Below are positions 31,468-43,300 of a DNA stretch of 64,000 bases, piece after piece (position 1 is the first letter of the stretch; each line of letters starts with the position of its first letter). The notes below the pieces were generated by a model that saw only the letters and a list, made by a program, of their open reading frames with translations, had not been told where the DNA came from and ran no database searches. Made by a program: the position numbers and the translations under genes. Source of the DNA: Petunia secreta. Taxonomy: Eukaryota > Streptophyta > Magnoliopsida > Solanales > Solanaceae. The stretch is taken from the NCBI GenBank assembly GCA_029990175.1, contig JARKIP010000005.1, positions 30,699,501 to 30,763,500 on the forward strand, in the 5' to 3' direction.

Positions 31468-32263
31468 TGATGCGGGGCAAAATGGCCTAAACGACAACCA
31501 TCAAAAGCCAAGCTCGAGAGCACAACGGATACGGGTCAAGGCCTCCGGAAACATCTTGAAGATCGTGCATTGGAGCGCCAAGGACGGAGGGAAACAAGGC
31601 AGGAAACTGAGCAGCCCAGAACAGGGCAAAACAGGGGAGCAAACTGGGAGCTCACTGCCTAAGGAAGAACTTTTGTTCTTCGCGATCGCGACAGCTTCTC
31701 ACGCGATCGCGAAGAGTTTTGCATTGGCCTGCGCGACAGCGCCCCAATGAGCGCAAAGGCGTGGCTGAGGAATGCTGGAACCTGCGCGATCGCGAGCCTT
31801 TGGCGCGATCGCGATGATGTGAAAGGGTGCCTGCGCGATCGCGTGTATCCTTAGCGCGATCGCGATGAAGAGGTATTGAGCAGCGAGGCAGAATCAGCTT
31901 CAGGGCCATTTTTGTCCAATATCCAATGTAAATGTATATATAGCATATTAGCTTTTCATTTTCATTAGTTAGTCATTTTAGAAGAGAGAATTTGAGAGAG
32001 AACATTGAAGAGGCCGAGCCCTTCTTGTTTGAGCCCGAGGCTCGTGTATGTCTCGACTTGGAACCTATGGAGATCGACACCTAGTTTGATTCCATTGTAA
32101 GGTTCGAGTTTCCCTTCTCCCTTTTGAATTCAATTAACGTTAGTAAATTGAATTCGATTCTTTCTTCTAATATTCTTGCCTTCCTAGTCTCGTTTTCTTG
32201 TTATCTTTATTATTTGCTTCCGCTCGTATAGATTATTGCTTCCGCGTGTTTTGCCCCTTATCA
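31468..32263 (+). repeat. E12 5' LTR (796 bp)
   Basis: Long imperfect inverted ends (TGATGCGGGGCAAAA against TTTTGCCCCTTATCA). GCGATCGC array 31680-31865. R/U5 resembles E16 and E4 rather than E11. Confidence 0.95.
31935..31942 (+). promoter_or_regulatory. E12 5' LTR TATA box
   Basis: TATATATA about 70 bp after the palindrome array; copy at 36833-36840. Confidence 0.6.
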
Positions 32264-33367
32264 GTTGGTATCAGAGCAAGGCTCGGGTTATGTTCTTACA
32301 AACCCCCGTTCCTTGTTCAACGTGTTAGTATCGTTATTGTGTTGTTGTGTTGTTCTTGAAAAATTGAAGAAAAACAAAAAAATTGAAAAACTAGAAAACT
32401 TGACAAAATTTGGTCGAGCGGGTTGGATACGAATCCCCGAGTGTTAAAAAGTAGTGGGGTTTGTTCCTTGTTGTATTCCCGTCGTTTTGATACCCATATA
32501 TCGTGTTTTGGTGTTACGATTCAAAAATTTCGAAAATCAAAATCCAAAAGTTTGAAAATTCTTGAAAACGCTTCAATCTTGAATCGAAGCTTGTTGTTGT
32601 TTGTTTGGAGTTGAAAACTATTGGGGATTGGTTGTTATAGTTGTATACACCTTTGGGTATCGTTGGTTTTGTGTTTCGGGTTGGAATCGAGCCAAAGTTT
32701 TGGCCAAAATCGCCAAAAAAACCCGTTTTTGAGCTGCTGTGAAATCGCAGAAATTAACCCTTCGCGATCGCGAAGAGCAATTTCGCGATAGCGAAGAACA
32801 AAATTATTTTTTGAAAAATTAACCCTTCGCGATCGCGCGCGTCTGGTCGCGATAGCGAAGAACAAAAAATTTCAGAATTCCAGTTTTGGGACAGAATGTT
32901 CGCAACGGCTTCCGAACAGTTTCCAAACATCATGACTCCAATTGGAACATTAAATATGATGAGTTTGTAGATCACAAATAAAATTTCATCCGATTCCAAA
33001 TCCGTTTGGTGCCGATTCGAGTCAAATCTTTTGTGTCCCGTTTTCTACCATACCTCTTGGTTAGTGTTTTGAAGGTAATTGGCCTACTTGAAAGACACTA
33101 ATCCTTTAGCGTATTAGGTATTCGTGCGTAGAGGAGATTAGAATTCAAAGAAGAGTCGTAGAACTCCTTTTGGCCTCAAGTGCGCACTTTAGATAGCCGT
33201 CCGTACATCGAGTCTCATTAATTCCACTCCGAACTTTAACTTGGACATGCTAGTTGTGATTACCTTGGTTCCCAAGTTGATAAGGCCTCGCTCTTGAGTG
33301 TACATATATTGAGTGATACACGTGAGGGAGTGACTTTTGGGAGGTTTGATCTTTTGGTGTTGCAACT
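32264..33367 (+). other. E12 leader with class C cassette
   Basis: No gene. Two GCGATCGC and two CGCGATAGCG units at 32761-32860; the post-array stretch GGTTAGTGTTT...TCGTAGAACTCC at 33058-33165. No TTGTAG acceptor precedes the ATG. Confidence 0.75.
32266..32277 (+). other. E12 primer-binding site
   Basis: TGGTATCAGAGC, two bases after the LTR. Confidence 0.95.
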
Positions 33368-36280
33368 ATGTCGGATAATGAATGTGGAGATTATGGCTCA
33401 TGTGGCGATGATGCGAGTTGCTATGACTCGTATGGTGATGATGGAGACTATGGTTCCTATGAGGGTGATGAAGGCCATTACAATGATGACGGAAACCATG
33501 GCTCCTATGATGATGAAGCGGCTCACTATGATGATCGTGAGATTGATGATGACTATGAAGCCCATGAAGATGAATTTGATGAATCTAATGCTTCTAGTCA
33601 AGAACCCGAGAATGGTGAGGCTTCAAGGTATGATGATCCTACTTACTCTTCTTGTGAAGAATTTGATATTGATGGTAGTGACATAGATAGAGTTGATGAT
33701 GATGTTGAGTATATGAATTGTTCTTATGCATCTTCTCTTGGTGTTGCTAATGGAGTACAAGGGAGTAGTGGAGGACCTTCCATTAGTATGGGAGGTGGTG
33801 GTGGTTGTTCCATGGGAAAGAAGGAGCTTGCATCTTCTAGGTTCGCTAAGCGACCTAATGCTTCTAATTTCCATGTGGAGGGTGGTATGATAGATGGTGT
33901 TGCTTTTGCTACAAAGGGGTTATGTGCCGTGAGGGGCGTGGATGATTGTAGTAGGGGTAGTACTATGGGCTATGGAACCAGGGCGAGAGGCACTTATGGG
34001 TTCCATGGCAAGGCTCCTTCCTCGACTTCCAACAACATTTCTAATGTTGGGAGAGTGACGGGAAGTGGAGATTGTTCTAGTGGTGTTACCACTAGTGGAG
34101 GGATAAGGAAGACCCAAGTTGTTGGTGTTGACACTTGTGGGCGTCCAAATTCTCATTTGGGTGCCAATGTGCAAGACTTGGGTAGATGTAGGTTCGTTGT
34201 TGAGGTAGATGGTATTGGAGGATACTTGCTCAAGATTGGTGGTACCGATGCCAATTGTATTAGCACCTCTTTGGTTGATAGGCTTAGGATACCATGCCAT
34301 AAGCTAGAGCATCCTTATGAGTATGATGGAGTATGGGTTTCTAAGGAGGCTCGGGTACTCCTATCTCATAGAGGGTATAAATGCTATGTTTGGTGTGACG
34401 TGTATCCCATGCGTCATGTTGATGTGTGGATGGGAGAGCCGTGGTTGGAGGGGAAGAGGGTGCAATATAGTGTGGTGAAGGGTACGTATCTTGTGGGCGT
34501 AGGGCAAAGAGTTTATGACTTTGTGCCTTACCGGGCGAAGAGCCAAGTGCCTACTAGTGCACCTTCTATGGCTATGCAAAGGAGCAAGGAGCAAGAACTT
34601 CATTCCATGGTTGAAAAGGTGCAAACGAGAAGTCCTACAATTACAAGAATTGGTGGGACAAGTGCTAGAAAAGAGTTGGCAATTGTCAACAAGGTGAACC
34701 AACTACAAATTGCAAAACCAAAAGGTTCACCAATGAAGAAGAAGGAGACATCAAGTGATGAGTCTCCAAGTCCTAGATTCCGGGTTGATGTAAAAAGTCC
34801 GCCTACTCCGGGTATGGGTATTCTTGGGCCTCGTCCCAATTCACCCGAATTTGAGAGACAAAAGATAGAGAGGAGTAAGGGAGCGACCGGTGACAACTCT
34901 CGAGTGGAAAAAGGAGAGGTTGTGATGAGTGATGTGAGTGGGTTGTCACCACCCGAATCTACACCCGACCTTGGAAAAAAAATGAGGGAAAAGAAAGAGG
35001 GAGAAAGAAAAATTGAGAGTGAGGACACCCCTTATTCTAACCTTAACCCTTTATCTTTTTCTTCTATGTGCTTGAATTCTTTTGTAGGGATTCTTGGAGG
35101 CAAACCAATGGAGCCTCAACCATGTTCCAAGATGGAAAGACAAGGTGAAGGAGATGCCGAATGTGAGCTACAAGGTGGAGACATTCATGACACTTCAACG
35201 GTATGTGTTAGTTCTTCCCTCCTTGAGCATGATACTTCCTTGTCTTGTAATGTTGTTAGTGAAAACTCTAGGCTAGTTGATGATTTGCATGAGTATAGTG
35301 TGTTTGCAACTAGTGTAGAGCCTTCGGGTCAACTTGTGTGTGAAAATGAACCACTAGTTGAGAGGGTTGAGAAGCCACATCATGATGTGAGCTCGATTTT
35401 CATTGAGCCTCTCTTTAGTGAAAATGTTGAAGTTGACCTTGTGTGTGAACCTAGTTATGACACCCCACCCGTGTTTGATAAAGGAGAAGATGAATTGCAT
35501 GATTATCCTATTCTTCCCTTTGATTGTTTATTTGCTAGTGGTGGCATCTTGTGTCGTAGCGAGGAGGGTTGTAACCTTGAGGAGTCTCTTGAGAATGAGA
35601 TTGATCGACTTGTGTTCGATGACTCCTCAAGTGTCGACATTGTCTCTAGTTTGAGAACTTCACCTTTGCTTGTCGATGAACTTGAGAAGTGTGCCTATAC
35701 TAATCCTTTGTATGAGAGCAACTTCAATGAAAATGGTGAATTGTATCAAGCTAGAGTAGAGTGTGAGTTTGGACCTCCATGGATTGGACTGCCTAACTCT
35801 ATGGATAACCCATTGTTTGAGACCTCCCTTGGGAGTTTGTCTAGTGGCGAGGGTTGTCTTGGAGGAGTATTTGGAGGTGAGGAGGTACCTCTTGGTGTGT
35901 GTAAGAATGATCGTAAGAAGGGGAGTGGAGTATTTGATGTTAGTTGTCGCTTGAACTATCTTACTTACTCCATCCCATATGTTGGGCGCACCTTGAGTGT
36001 CGAGCATGCCAAAGCCGATGTGTCCCTTTGTGATAAACTTGATTTGAAGGCTTGGTGTGTTGGTCTTGGGCTTAGGGGTCGTGGGAAATTTACGTGCTAC
36101 ATGCATAACCTTGATCTCTTTGCTTGTTTTGAATTTGGGTGCTTGTTCTTGTCGAGCCAAGACCTTGTTGTCTCCTTTGGGGACATACACTTTTTATTAG
36201 GTATTGATGCTTGGCTCTATCACAAGAGTGTGTTTTCCACACACCTTGCACTCTTTCTTGTTAAGCTAACCTACTTGTGA
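33368..36280 (+). CDS. E12 non-autonomous protein with inactive retropepsin-like domain
   Basis: 970 residues. Residues 1-125 are very acidic and Asp/Tyr/Gly-rich; 126-280 are Gly/Ser-rich. Residues about 280-390 align with the autonomous protease: LLKIGGTDANCISTSLVDRL against SMIIDSGSCANVVSQSLVSQL, then HPYEYDGVW against HPNPYRLQW, and VWMGEPWLE against LLFGRPWQY. The catalytic Asp of DSG is replaced by Ile 290 (IGG). Residues about 485-970 are the family shared with E6, E10 and E16 (KIERSKGATGDN, PHHDVSSIFIEPL, YDTPPVFDKGEDE, FGPPWIGLPN, KKGSGVFD, DAWLYHKSVFST). No zinc knuckle, reverse transcriptase or integrase. The ATG at 33368 is the first in the open frame and matches the E16 start. 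Function unknown. Confidence 0.8.
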   Translation: MSDNECGDYGSCGDDASCYDSYGDDGDYGSYEGDEGHYNDDGNHGSYDDEAAHYDDREIDDDYEAHEDEFDESNASSQEPENGEASRYDDPTYSSCEEFDIDGSDIDRVDDDVEYMNCSYASSLGVANGVQGSSGGPSISMGGGGGCSMGKKELASSRFAKRPNASNFHVEGGMIDGVAFATKGLCAVRGVDDCSRGSTMGYGTRARGTYGFHGKAPSSTSNNISNVGRVTGSGDCSSGVTTSGGIRKTQVVGVDTCGRPNSHLGANVQDLGRCRFVVEVDGIGGYLLKIGGTDANCISTSLVDRLRIPCHKLEHPYEYDGVWVSKEARVLLSHRGYKCYVWCDVYPMRHVDVWMGEPWLEGKRVQYSVVKGTYLVGVGQRVYDFVPYRAKSQVPTSAPSMAMQRSKEQELHSMVEKVQTRSPTITRIGGTSARKELAIVNKVNQLQIAKPKGSPMKKKETSSDESPSPRFRVDVKSPPTPGMGILGPRPNSPEFERQKIERSKGATGDNSRVEKGEVVMSDVSGLSPPESTPDLGKKMREKKEGERKIESEDTPYSNLNPLSFSSMCLNSFVGILGGKPMEPQPCSKMERQGEGDAECELQGGDIHDTSTVCVSSSLLEHDTSLSCNVVSENSRLVDDLHEYSVFATSVEPSGQLVCENEPLVERVEKPHHDVSSIFIEPLFSENVEVDLVCEPSYDTPPVFDKGEDELHDYPILPFDCLFASGGILCRSEEGCNLEESLENEIDRLVFDDSSSVDIVSSLRTSPLLVDELEKCAYTNPLYESNFNENGELYQARVECEFGPPWIGLPNSMDNPLFETSLGSLSSGEGCLGGVFGGEEVPLGVCKNDRKKGSGVFDVSCRLNYLTYSIPYVGRTLSVEHAKADVSLCDKLDLKAWCVGLGLRGRGKFTCYMHNLDLFACFEFGCLFLSSQDLVVSFGDIHFLLGIDAWLYHKSVFSTHLALFLVKLTYL

Positions 36281-36329
36281 AGTAGGAAATTTTGGTTGTG
36301 CTTGTTTTGATTGTAGGTTTTGATGGTTC

Positions 36330-36365
36330 GATTTCGAGGACGAAATCCTTTCAAGAAGGGGAGGA
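36330..36365 (+). other. E12 hairpin plus polypurine tract (outside the ORF)
   Basis: Perfect hairpin 36330-36347 and tract 36353-36365, 50-85 bases after the ORF stop; the spacing to the LTR is the same as in coding copies. Confidence 0.85.
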
Positions 36366-37161
36366 TGATGCGGGGCAAAATGGCCTAAACGACAACCATC
36401 AAAAGCCAAGCTCGAGAGCACAACGGATACGGGTCAAGGCCTCCGGAAACATCTTGAAGATCGTGCATTGGAGCGCCAAGGACGGAGGGAAACAAGGCAG
36501 GAAACTGAGCAGCCCAGAACAGGGCAAAACAGGGGAGCAAACTGGGAGCTCACTGCCTAAGGAAGAACTTTTGTTCTTCGCGATCGCGACAGCTTCTCAC
36601 GCGATCGCGAAGAGTTTTGCATTGGCCTGCGCGACAGCGCCCCAATGAGCGCAAAGGCGTGGCTGAGGAATGCTGGAACCTGCGCGATCGCGAGCCTTTG
36701 GCGCGATCGCGATGATGTGAAAGGGTGCCTGCGCGATCGCGTGTATCCTTAGCGCGATCGCGATGAAGAGGTATTGAGCAGCGAGGCAGAATCAGCTTCA
36801 GGGCCATTTTTGTCCAATATCCAATGTAAATGTATATATAGCATATTAGCTTTTCATTTTCATTAGTTAGTCATTTTAGAAGAGAGAATTTGAGAGAGAA
36901 CATTGAAGAGGCCGAGCCCTTCTTGTTTGAGCCCGAGGCTCGTGTATGTCTCGACTTGGAACCTATGGAGATCGACACCTAGTTTGATTCCATTGTAAGG
37001 TTCGAGTTTCCCTTCTCCCTTTTGAATTCAATTAACGTTAGTAAATTGAATTCGATTCTTTCTTCTAATATTCTTGCCTTCCTAGTCTCGTTTTCTTGTT
37101 ATCTTTATTATTTGCTTCCGCTCGTATAGATTATTGCTTCCGCGTGTTTTGCCCCTTATCA
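36366..37161 (+). repeat. E12 3' LTR (796 bp)
   Basis: Reads identical to 31468-32263. Array at 36578-36763. Confidence 0.95.
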
Positions 37162-37512
37162 GTAACACTTCTACCCAATTAGTACTAATCCCTCATTCGA
37201 CTAGGACACTCGTGCCTAGAAGGAGAGTAGATTTCAAAGAAGATTCGTAGTTAATTGTTTGGTTCAAGTGCGCACCAAATAGCTTGGCGTTGATCGAGTC
37301 CCATTGAATCCACTCTTCCCGAAGAGCATTTGGTTCTTGTAATTTGGTTTGATCTTTGAGGAGGTTGCGCAACTACGAGGAGGCTATTGATTTCAAGTTT
37401 GTGTGAAACCAACCCCCAAGCTTGAGTGAACCCGAGCGACAAACAAAAGTGAGGGAGTGAGTGAGGACTTTTACTCTAATCTTCCTTTCTTGTTTTTGAT
37501 TGTTGTAGGTAC
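37162..37512 (+). other. E11 leader, second part
   Basis: After the repeated GTAAC it continues the leader: ACTCTTCCCGAAGAG at about 37312-37326, a CTAAT branch-point-like site at about 37475, and TTGTAG with AG ending at 37508, five bases before gag. Confidence 0.8.
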
Positions 37513-39562
37513 ATGGCGGAGGAGAAAGCAAAGAGTACCATTGAGGTTCCAACCGACGTCTTGGCTAGCTTGTTAGCCGAGGTGAAGGCCCTAAACCTTA
37601 AAATGGAGGTTCTTGAAAAGGAGAGGACCCCGAGTGTCCAAAAGGACCCCAATGAAGGCACTAGTGATGATTCCATCATGAAGCCGGATCATTATGCGGA
37701 GCTAGTTCGTCGACAACGGTTGAGGGATGAGGCTCTTGCTAGGGAAAGAATGTTGGGCAATCCCCAACCCTTGGGCAATCCCCAAGGAGATGTCCCATTC
37801 CTAAGGCCACGGAGAAACATTGCACCTCTTGAGCAAGTTGATGAAGCTCAAGACGGGGAGGGCCTCGGACTTGATGATGATTACTTTGATGTCCCCTATC
37901 CAAATAGGAGGGCGATGAATGGAGGCCGAGGTATAGATAGAGGTCGTGGTCGAGGTCGAGGACCACCAAGAGCTTATATGGGAAGGAACTTGGGAAGGGA
38001 ATATGAAGATATTGATGACAACTATGGGGTTCAACCGGAACAACACCGTGGGGGTCGTGACACTAATCTCAATAGTGTCAAAATCACTATCCCTCCTTTC
38101 AAAGGGACTAGTGATCCGGAAGCGTTTCTTGAATGGAAGGTCCAACTAGAGCGGGTCTTTGACACAAATGATATGACCGAGGAGAAGAAGGCCACCTATG
38201 CTATATCATCATTTGAGTCTTATGCATCTACATGGTGGGAGTCCATGAAGCGATCAAGGAGGCGACTTGGGTTGCGAATGAACATTACTTGGGAAGAGTT
38301 GAAAGAAATAATGAACAACAAATATGTGACTCCCAAGTATCGACAAGAGCAGCTCAAAAGGCTCTATGAATTAAAACAAGGTTACAAGCCCGTTGATGAA
38401 TATTTCAACGACTTTGAGAAAATTCGGATGGCTCTAGATATGGAAACGGAAGATGAGGAACAAGCTATCATCCGTTTCAAAAGTGGCTTGAGTAAGGAGA
38501 TTGCATCCCAATTGAGACTTCACATCTTTCACTCCTTACAAGATGTTTGTGATGCCGCGGTTGAAGCCGAGAAATGGCTCAAAGAAGAAAAGGCTCCTCG
38601 CTATAGGAGTACTACCACTACCACTCCTTCAACTCGCACCAAAGAATGGAAGAGCCCATATGCTAGTGGGGCAAGTGGGAGTCGAGATGTAAAGAAGCCT
38701 TTTGAGAAGGCTACCCCGAAGAGCGACCACAAAGAGGTTGGAGGTACTTCTAAAACTACTTTAAATACTCCTTCTTCTTCTTCCTTCCAATGCCATAAAT
38801 GCAAGGGATATGGCCACTTTGTCAAAGAGTGCCCTACCCGGAAAACAATGATTGTAATGGATGATGGGTTGGTCTATGAGGGGGAAAGTGAGCCCGAGGG
38901 AGATGATGAGGAGGAGAGTGAGGAAGTTGAGGGAGAGGGTGAAGAGAGAGCGACGGAGGGGGATGATCCTAATATGTTCCTTGTGGTACGCCGCATTTTG
39001 GGAACTATGTTGAGTGAGGAGAGGGAAGATGAGCAAAGGGAGAACTTGTTCCATGCCCGTTGTAGAGTGAAGGGACAAGTTTGTTCCATGATAATTGACT
39101 CGGGTAGTTGTGCAAATGTGGTGAGCCAATCCTTGGTCTCACAATTGAAGTTGACTACCATTAAACACCCGAGCCCCTACCAATTGCAATGGCTAAGTGA
39201 GTGTGGGGAATTGAGGGTAGTGAAGCAAGTCTTGATTAGATTCAAGATTGGGAACTATCAAGATGAACACATGTTTGACGTGGTGCCAATGCAAGCTTGC
39301 CATCTTTTGTTTGGAAGGCCTTGGCAATACGACAAACAAGTGGTTCATGATGGCCGGGCCAACACTTACACGGTGAAACATGAGGGAAAAAGGTTTGTGC
39401 TTACACCTTTGACCCCGAAACAAGTAAGTGAAGACTACCGGCGCATGAAAGAGTTGAGGGAAGCGGCTAAGGCCAAGTCCCCGATTGTGGCCAAATCTTT
39501 GGCCGAGACTCCACCATCTTCCACCGGTCGCATGTGTGCCATGATGCAACCGGGTGAGTATT
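37513..39562 (+). CDS. gag-pol: E11 gag-pol, part 1 (gag and protease)
   Basis: Open from ATG 37513 to the E13 insertion: N-terminal TIEVPTDVLASLLAEV, Arg/Gly-rich linker, capsid-like WWESMKRSRRRLG, a knuckle with one change (CHKCKGYGHFVKEC), an acidic stretch, and protease DSGSCANVV through LLFGRPWQY. Interrupted after MMQPGEY at GTATT. Part 2 continues in phase, so the original frame had 1675 codons, equal to E13, with no other lesion seen. Confidence 0.93.
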
Positions 39563-40313
39563 TGATGCAATCGAAAATACGAAAGCGATAAAAGATAAGA
39601 AACGAGACGAGACTCACACTAAAGTCGAGTAGCAACGAAGAACTTGTTCCGTTACACCCCGAGCGATTGGAAAGAATCACCTACGCTAAGCAACTATCCT
39701 CAAGAGACACGAGGCTCAAGCAAATAGAATGATCGAAGATGGATTGAAGAGCAACTTGGATTCATCCAATTGATTTCAAGCCAAAAAGAGTTACAATGTC
39801 AAGAGCTATGCTCATTCAATGTGTTTTGTGTTCAAAGTAGTGTAAAAACAATAAATGATGAAAGAGGGCATTTATAGCACCTCATTACAATGTTTCCTAG
39901 CATTCTGGTCCGCTGCTACTCGAGTGTTCTTCGCGATCGCGCAGAGTTATATGCGATCGCGTGGAACACTAAAATGCAGAAGGTCGCGATAGCGCGAGTC
40001 TTGGCGCGATCGCGCAGGCAAAAGAAATGGTCATCGCGATCGCGTGAGTGATGGACGCGATCGCGAAGAGCAAGTTTCCAGTCTTAGGCAGTAAGCTCAG
40101 CAGACTTCCCCTGTTTTTGCCCTGTTTTGCTCCCCTGCTTCTTGCACTGTTTCCTGCCCTGTTTCCACATGGAATGAGCTCCAATGCATTGCCTTTAAGT
40201 CCTTCCCCGAGCTCGTCTCATCCACGCCTCTCCAAACCAAGTGTAGGTGAGCGTCTTGTATGTCCTTGGCTTGACTTCGAGTGAATGGTCTCGATGCAAT
40301 TTGGGTTGCATCA
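39563..40313 (-). repeat. E13 3' LTR (751 bp)
   Basis: Contains the last 71 codons of pol, a GCGATCGC array at 39934-40070 and a TATA box at 39870-39876. Confidence 0.95.
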
Positions 40314-43300
40314 TCCTCCCCTTCTTGAGAAGATTTCGTCCTCGAAATTGAGGCGTCCTCCTCCAAGGTGTCGTCACCTACATCAAAAGAAGTCAAGTCA
40401 CTAACATTGAAAGTAGTAGATACATTATACTCACCGGGCAAATCTATCACGTATGCATTGTTGTTGATCTTGGACAACACTTGGAATGGTCCATCGCCCC
40501 TTGGTGCCAACTTTCCTTTCCTTTGGATGGGAAATCTTTCCTTTCGGAAATGCACCCATACCCAATCTCCCTTCTTGAACTCCACCTTCTTTCTCCCTTT
40601 GTTTCTCTTGGTTGCTATCTTCTCATAAGCCTCTTCCAAAGCCTTCCGCACTTTGGCGTGAAGTTCAAGTAACGCCTTGGCCCGAGCTTTACCTTCAAAA
40701 TCAACAACCACATCCCTTGGCAAAGGGGTAAGATCAAGAGGAATCAATGGGTTAAAACCATAAACACACTCAAATGGAGTCATGCCAATCATGCGATGTA
40801 AAGTGCGGTTATATGCAAACTCCATGAGTGGTAGCTTATCAATCCAAGTCCCGGCCTTTCCTTTGGTCATAGCTCGTAGTAGAGCTCCCAAAGTCCGGTT
40901 CACCACCTCGGTTTGCCCATCGGTTTGAGGGTGGTGGGACGTGGAGAAGAGCAATTTGGTGTCAAGAGCACCCCACAAACATTTCCAAAAATGGCTAAGG
41001 AACTTGGAGTCCCTATCACTAACAATGGTGCGAGGCACCCCATGCAATTTCAAGACATGATCAATAAACAAGGAAGCTACATGATGGGCATCATTAGTCT
41101 TTTTGCACGGAATGAAGTGAGCCATTTTGGAGAATCGGTCAACGACAACAAAAATGCTATCGTGTCCTCCTCTAGTCCGGGGTAAAGCCATAACAAAATC
41201 CATAGAAAGATCAACCCACGGACTAGTAGGGATGGGCAAAGGAGTGTATAGTCCTTGGTTGTTGGATCTAGACTTGGCCCTCTTGCAATCCAAGCAAGCA
41301 TTGCAAAATCGTTCCACAAGAGGCCTCATTTTTGGCCAATGGAATTGCTCTTTAAGTATGGCCATAGTCTTGTCCACCCCAAAGTGACCCATCAAGCCCC
41401 CGCAATGTGCTTCTTGCACTAGCACATCTCTCCAGGAGGACTCGGGAACACACACTCGCCCATGCTTGAAAATGTAGCCATCTACCCATTGGTATTTCTC
41501 CACCCTTTCCCCACTCACTAGAGCATCATAAATGCTCTTGAGCTTTGGGTCATGAGCGTACAATGACTTGATACTCTCAAAACCCACAAGTCTAGAAGCG
41601 AGAGTGGTGGCAAGAGCGAATTTTCTTGAAAGCGCATCGGCCACAATATTGTCCTTACCCTTTTTGTAATGAATTACATAAGGAAAGGACTCAATGAACT
41701 CCACCCACTTGGCATGTCTCTTGTTCAACTTTTCTTGACCTCTTAGATGTTTGAGTGACTCATGGTCACTCTTAATCACAAATTCCCGAGGCCATAGATA
41801 GTGTTGCCAATGGGCTAAGGCTCTCACGAGGGCATACAACTCCTTGTCATACGTGGAGTAATTCAAGGTTGCGCCCTTCAACTTCTCACTAAAGTAGGCA
41901 ACGGGCTTCCCTTCTTGCATGAGAACACCCCCAATTCCCACCCCCGAGGCATCACATTCAACCTCAAAAGCCTTCCCGAAGTCGGGCAATTGTAACAAAG
42001 GGGCGGTACTTAGCCTACCTTTCAATTCTTGGAAAGCCTTCTCTTGCGGCTCTCCCCAAACAAAAGGCTTGTCCTTTTTCACCAACTCGGTGAGTGGTGC
42101 GGCTATGGTGCTAAAGTCCCTAACAAAGCGCCTATAGAAACTAGCTAGGCCATGGAAACTCCTCACATGAGAAACGGTGGTAGGAGTAGGCCAATCTCTA
42201 ATGGCTTCCACTTTGGACTCATCGACTTCTACACCATTGGCACTAACAACAAAGCCCAAAAAGACAACCTTTTCAACACAAAAGGCACACTTCTTAAAGT
42301 TGGCATAGAGCTTTTCGGCTCGTAGCACTTCAAGCACTTGACTCAAGTGGCCAACGTGGTCATCTATTGACTTGCTATAAATCAATATGTCGTCAAAGTA
42401 GACGACCACGAATTTGTTGATGAATGGCTTTAGCACATGGTTCATTAGCCTCATGAAGGTACTAGGTGCGTTGGAGAGGCCGAAAGGCATCACCAACCAT
42501 TCATAAAGACCAAATTTGGTCTTGAATGCGGTTTTCCACTCATCACCCGGTTTCATCCGGATTTGGTGGTAGCCGGACCTAAGGTCTATTTTTGAAAAGA
42601 CACTAGAACCACTAAGCTCATCCAACATATCATCCAAACGAGGTATGGGATGTCGATACTTTACCGTGATCTTGTTGACCGCTCGATAATCCACACACAT
42701 CCTCCAAGTGCCATCCTTCTTTGGAACAAGGATCACGGGCACGGCACATGGGCTCAAGCTCTCCCGCACCAAGCCTTTGGTAAGCAATTCATCAATTTGC
42801 TTTTGTAACTCCCTTGTGTCCTCGGGGTTACTTCTATATGCCGGCTTGTTGGGAATTTGGGACCCCGGAACGAAATCAATTTGATGTTCAATGCCCCTCA
42901 AGGGAGGCAATCCATCCGGCATCTCCTCCGGGAACATGTCCTCATAGACCTTCAAAACATTGTCAATAGCACTAGGCAAAGGGTTAGGGTTAGATAAACA
43001 ATCACTTTCGGAATTTAAAACCATACCTTTGTGCACTAGGCATATGAGCATCTTGGTGCCATCATTACCTTTCAAATACTCACCCGGTTGCATCATGGCA
43101 CACATGCGACCGGTGGAAGATGGTGGAGTCTCGGCCAAAGATTTGACCACAATCGGGGACTTGGCCTTAGCCGCTTCCCTCAACTCTTTCATGCGCCGGT
43201 AGTCTTCACTTACTTGTTTCGGGGTCAAAGGTGTAAGCACAAACCTTTTTCCCTCATGTTTCACCGTGTAAGTGTTGGTCCGGCCATCATGAACCACTTG

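Larger units (their letters stand above)
31468..37161 (+). mobile_element. E12: complete non-autonomous element, class C, target duplication GTAAC
   Basis: 5694 bp between GTAAC copies (31463-31467, 37162-37166). The 796-bp LTRs showed no difference on reading through, so this is one of the youngest layers. It has all cis signals and a 970-codon ORF but no reverse transcriptase or integrase, so mobilisation must use proteins from another element, plausibly the class C autonomous E11/E13/E14. Confidence 0.95.

Noticed and set aside
40314..40700. Chromodomain at the integrase C-terminus
   Set aside because: After GPFQVLSKINNNAYVIDL the tail is short and acidic and lacks the aromatic chromodomain pattern, so chromovirus membership is not claimed on this ground.
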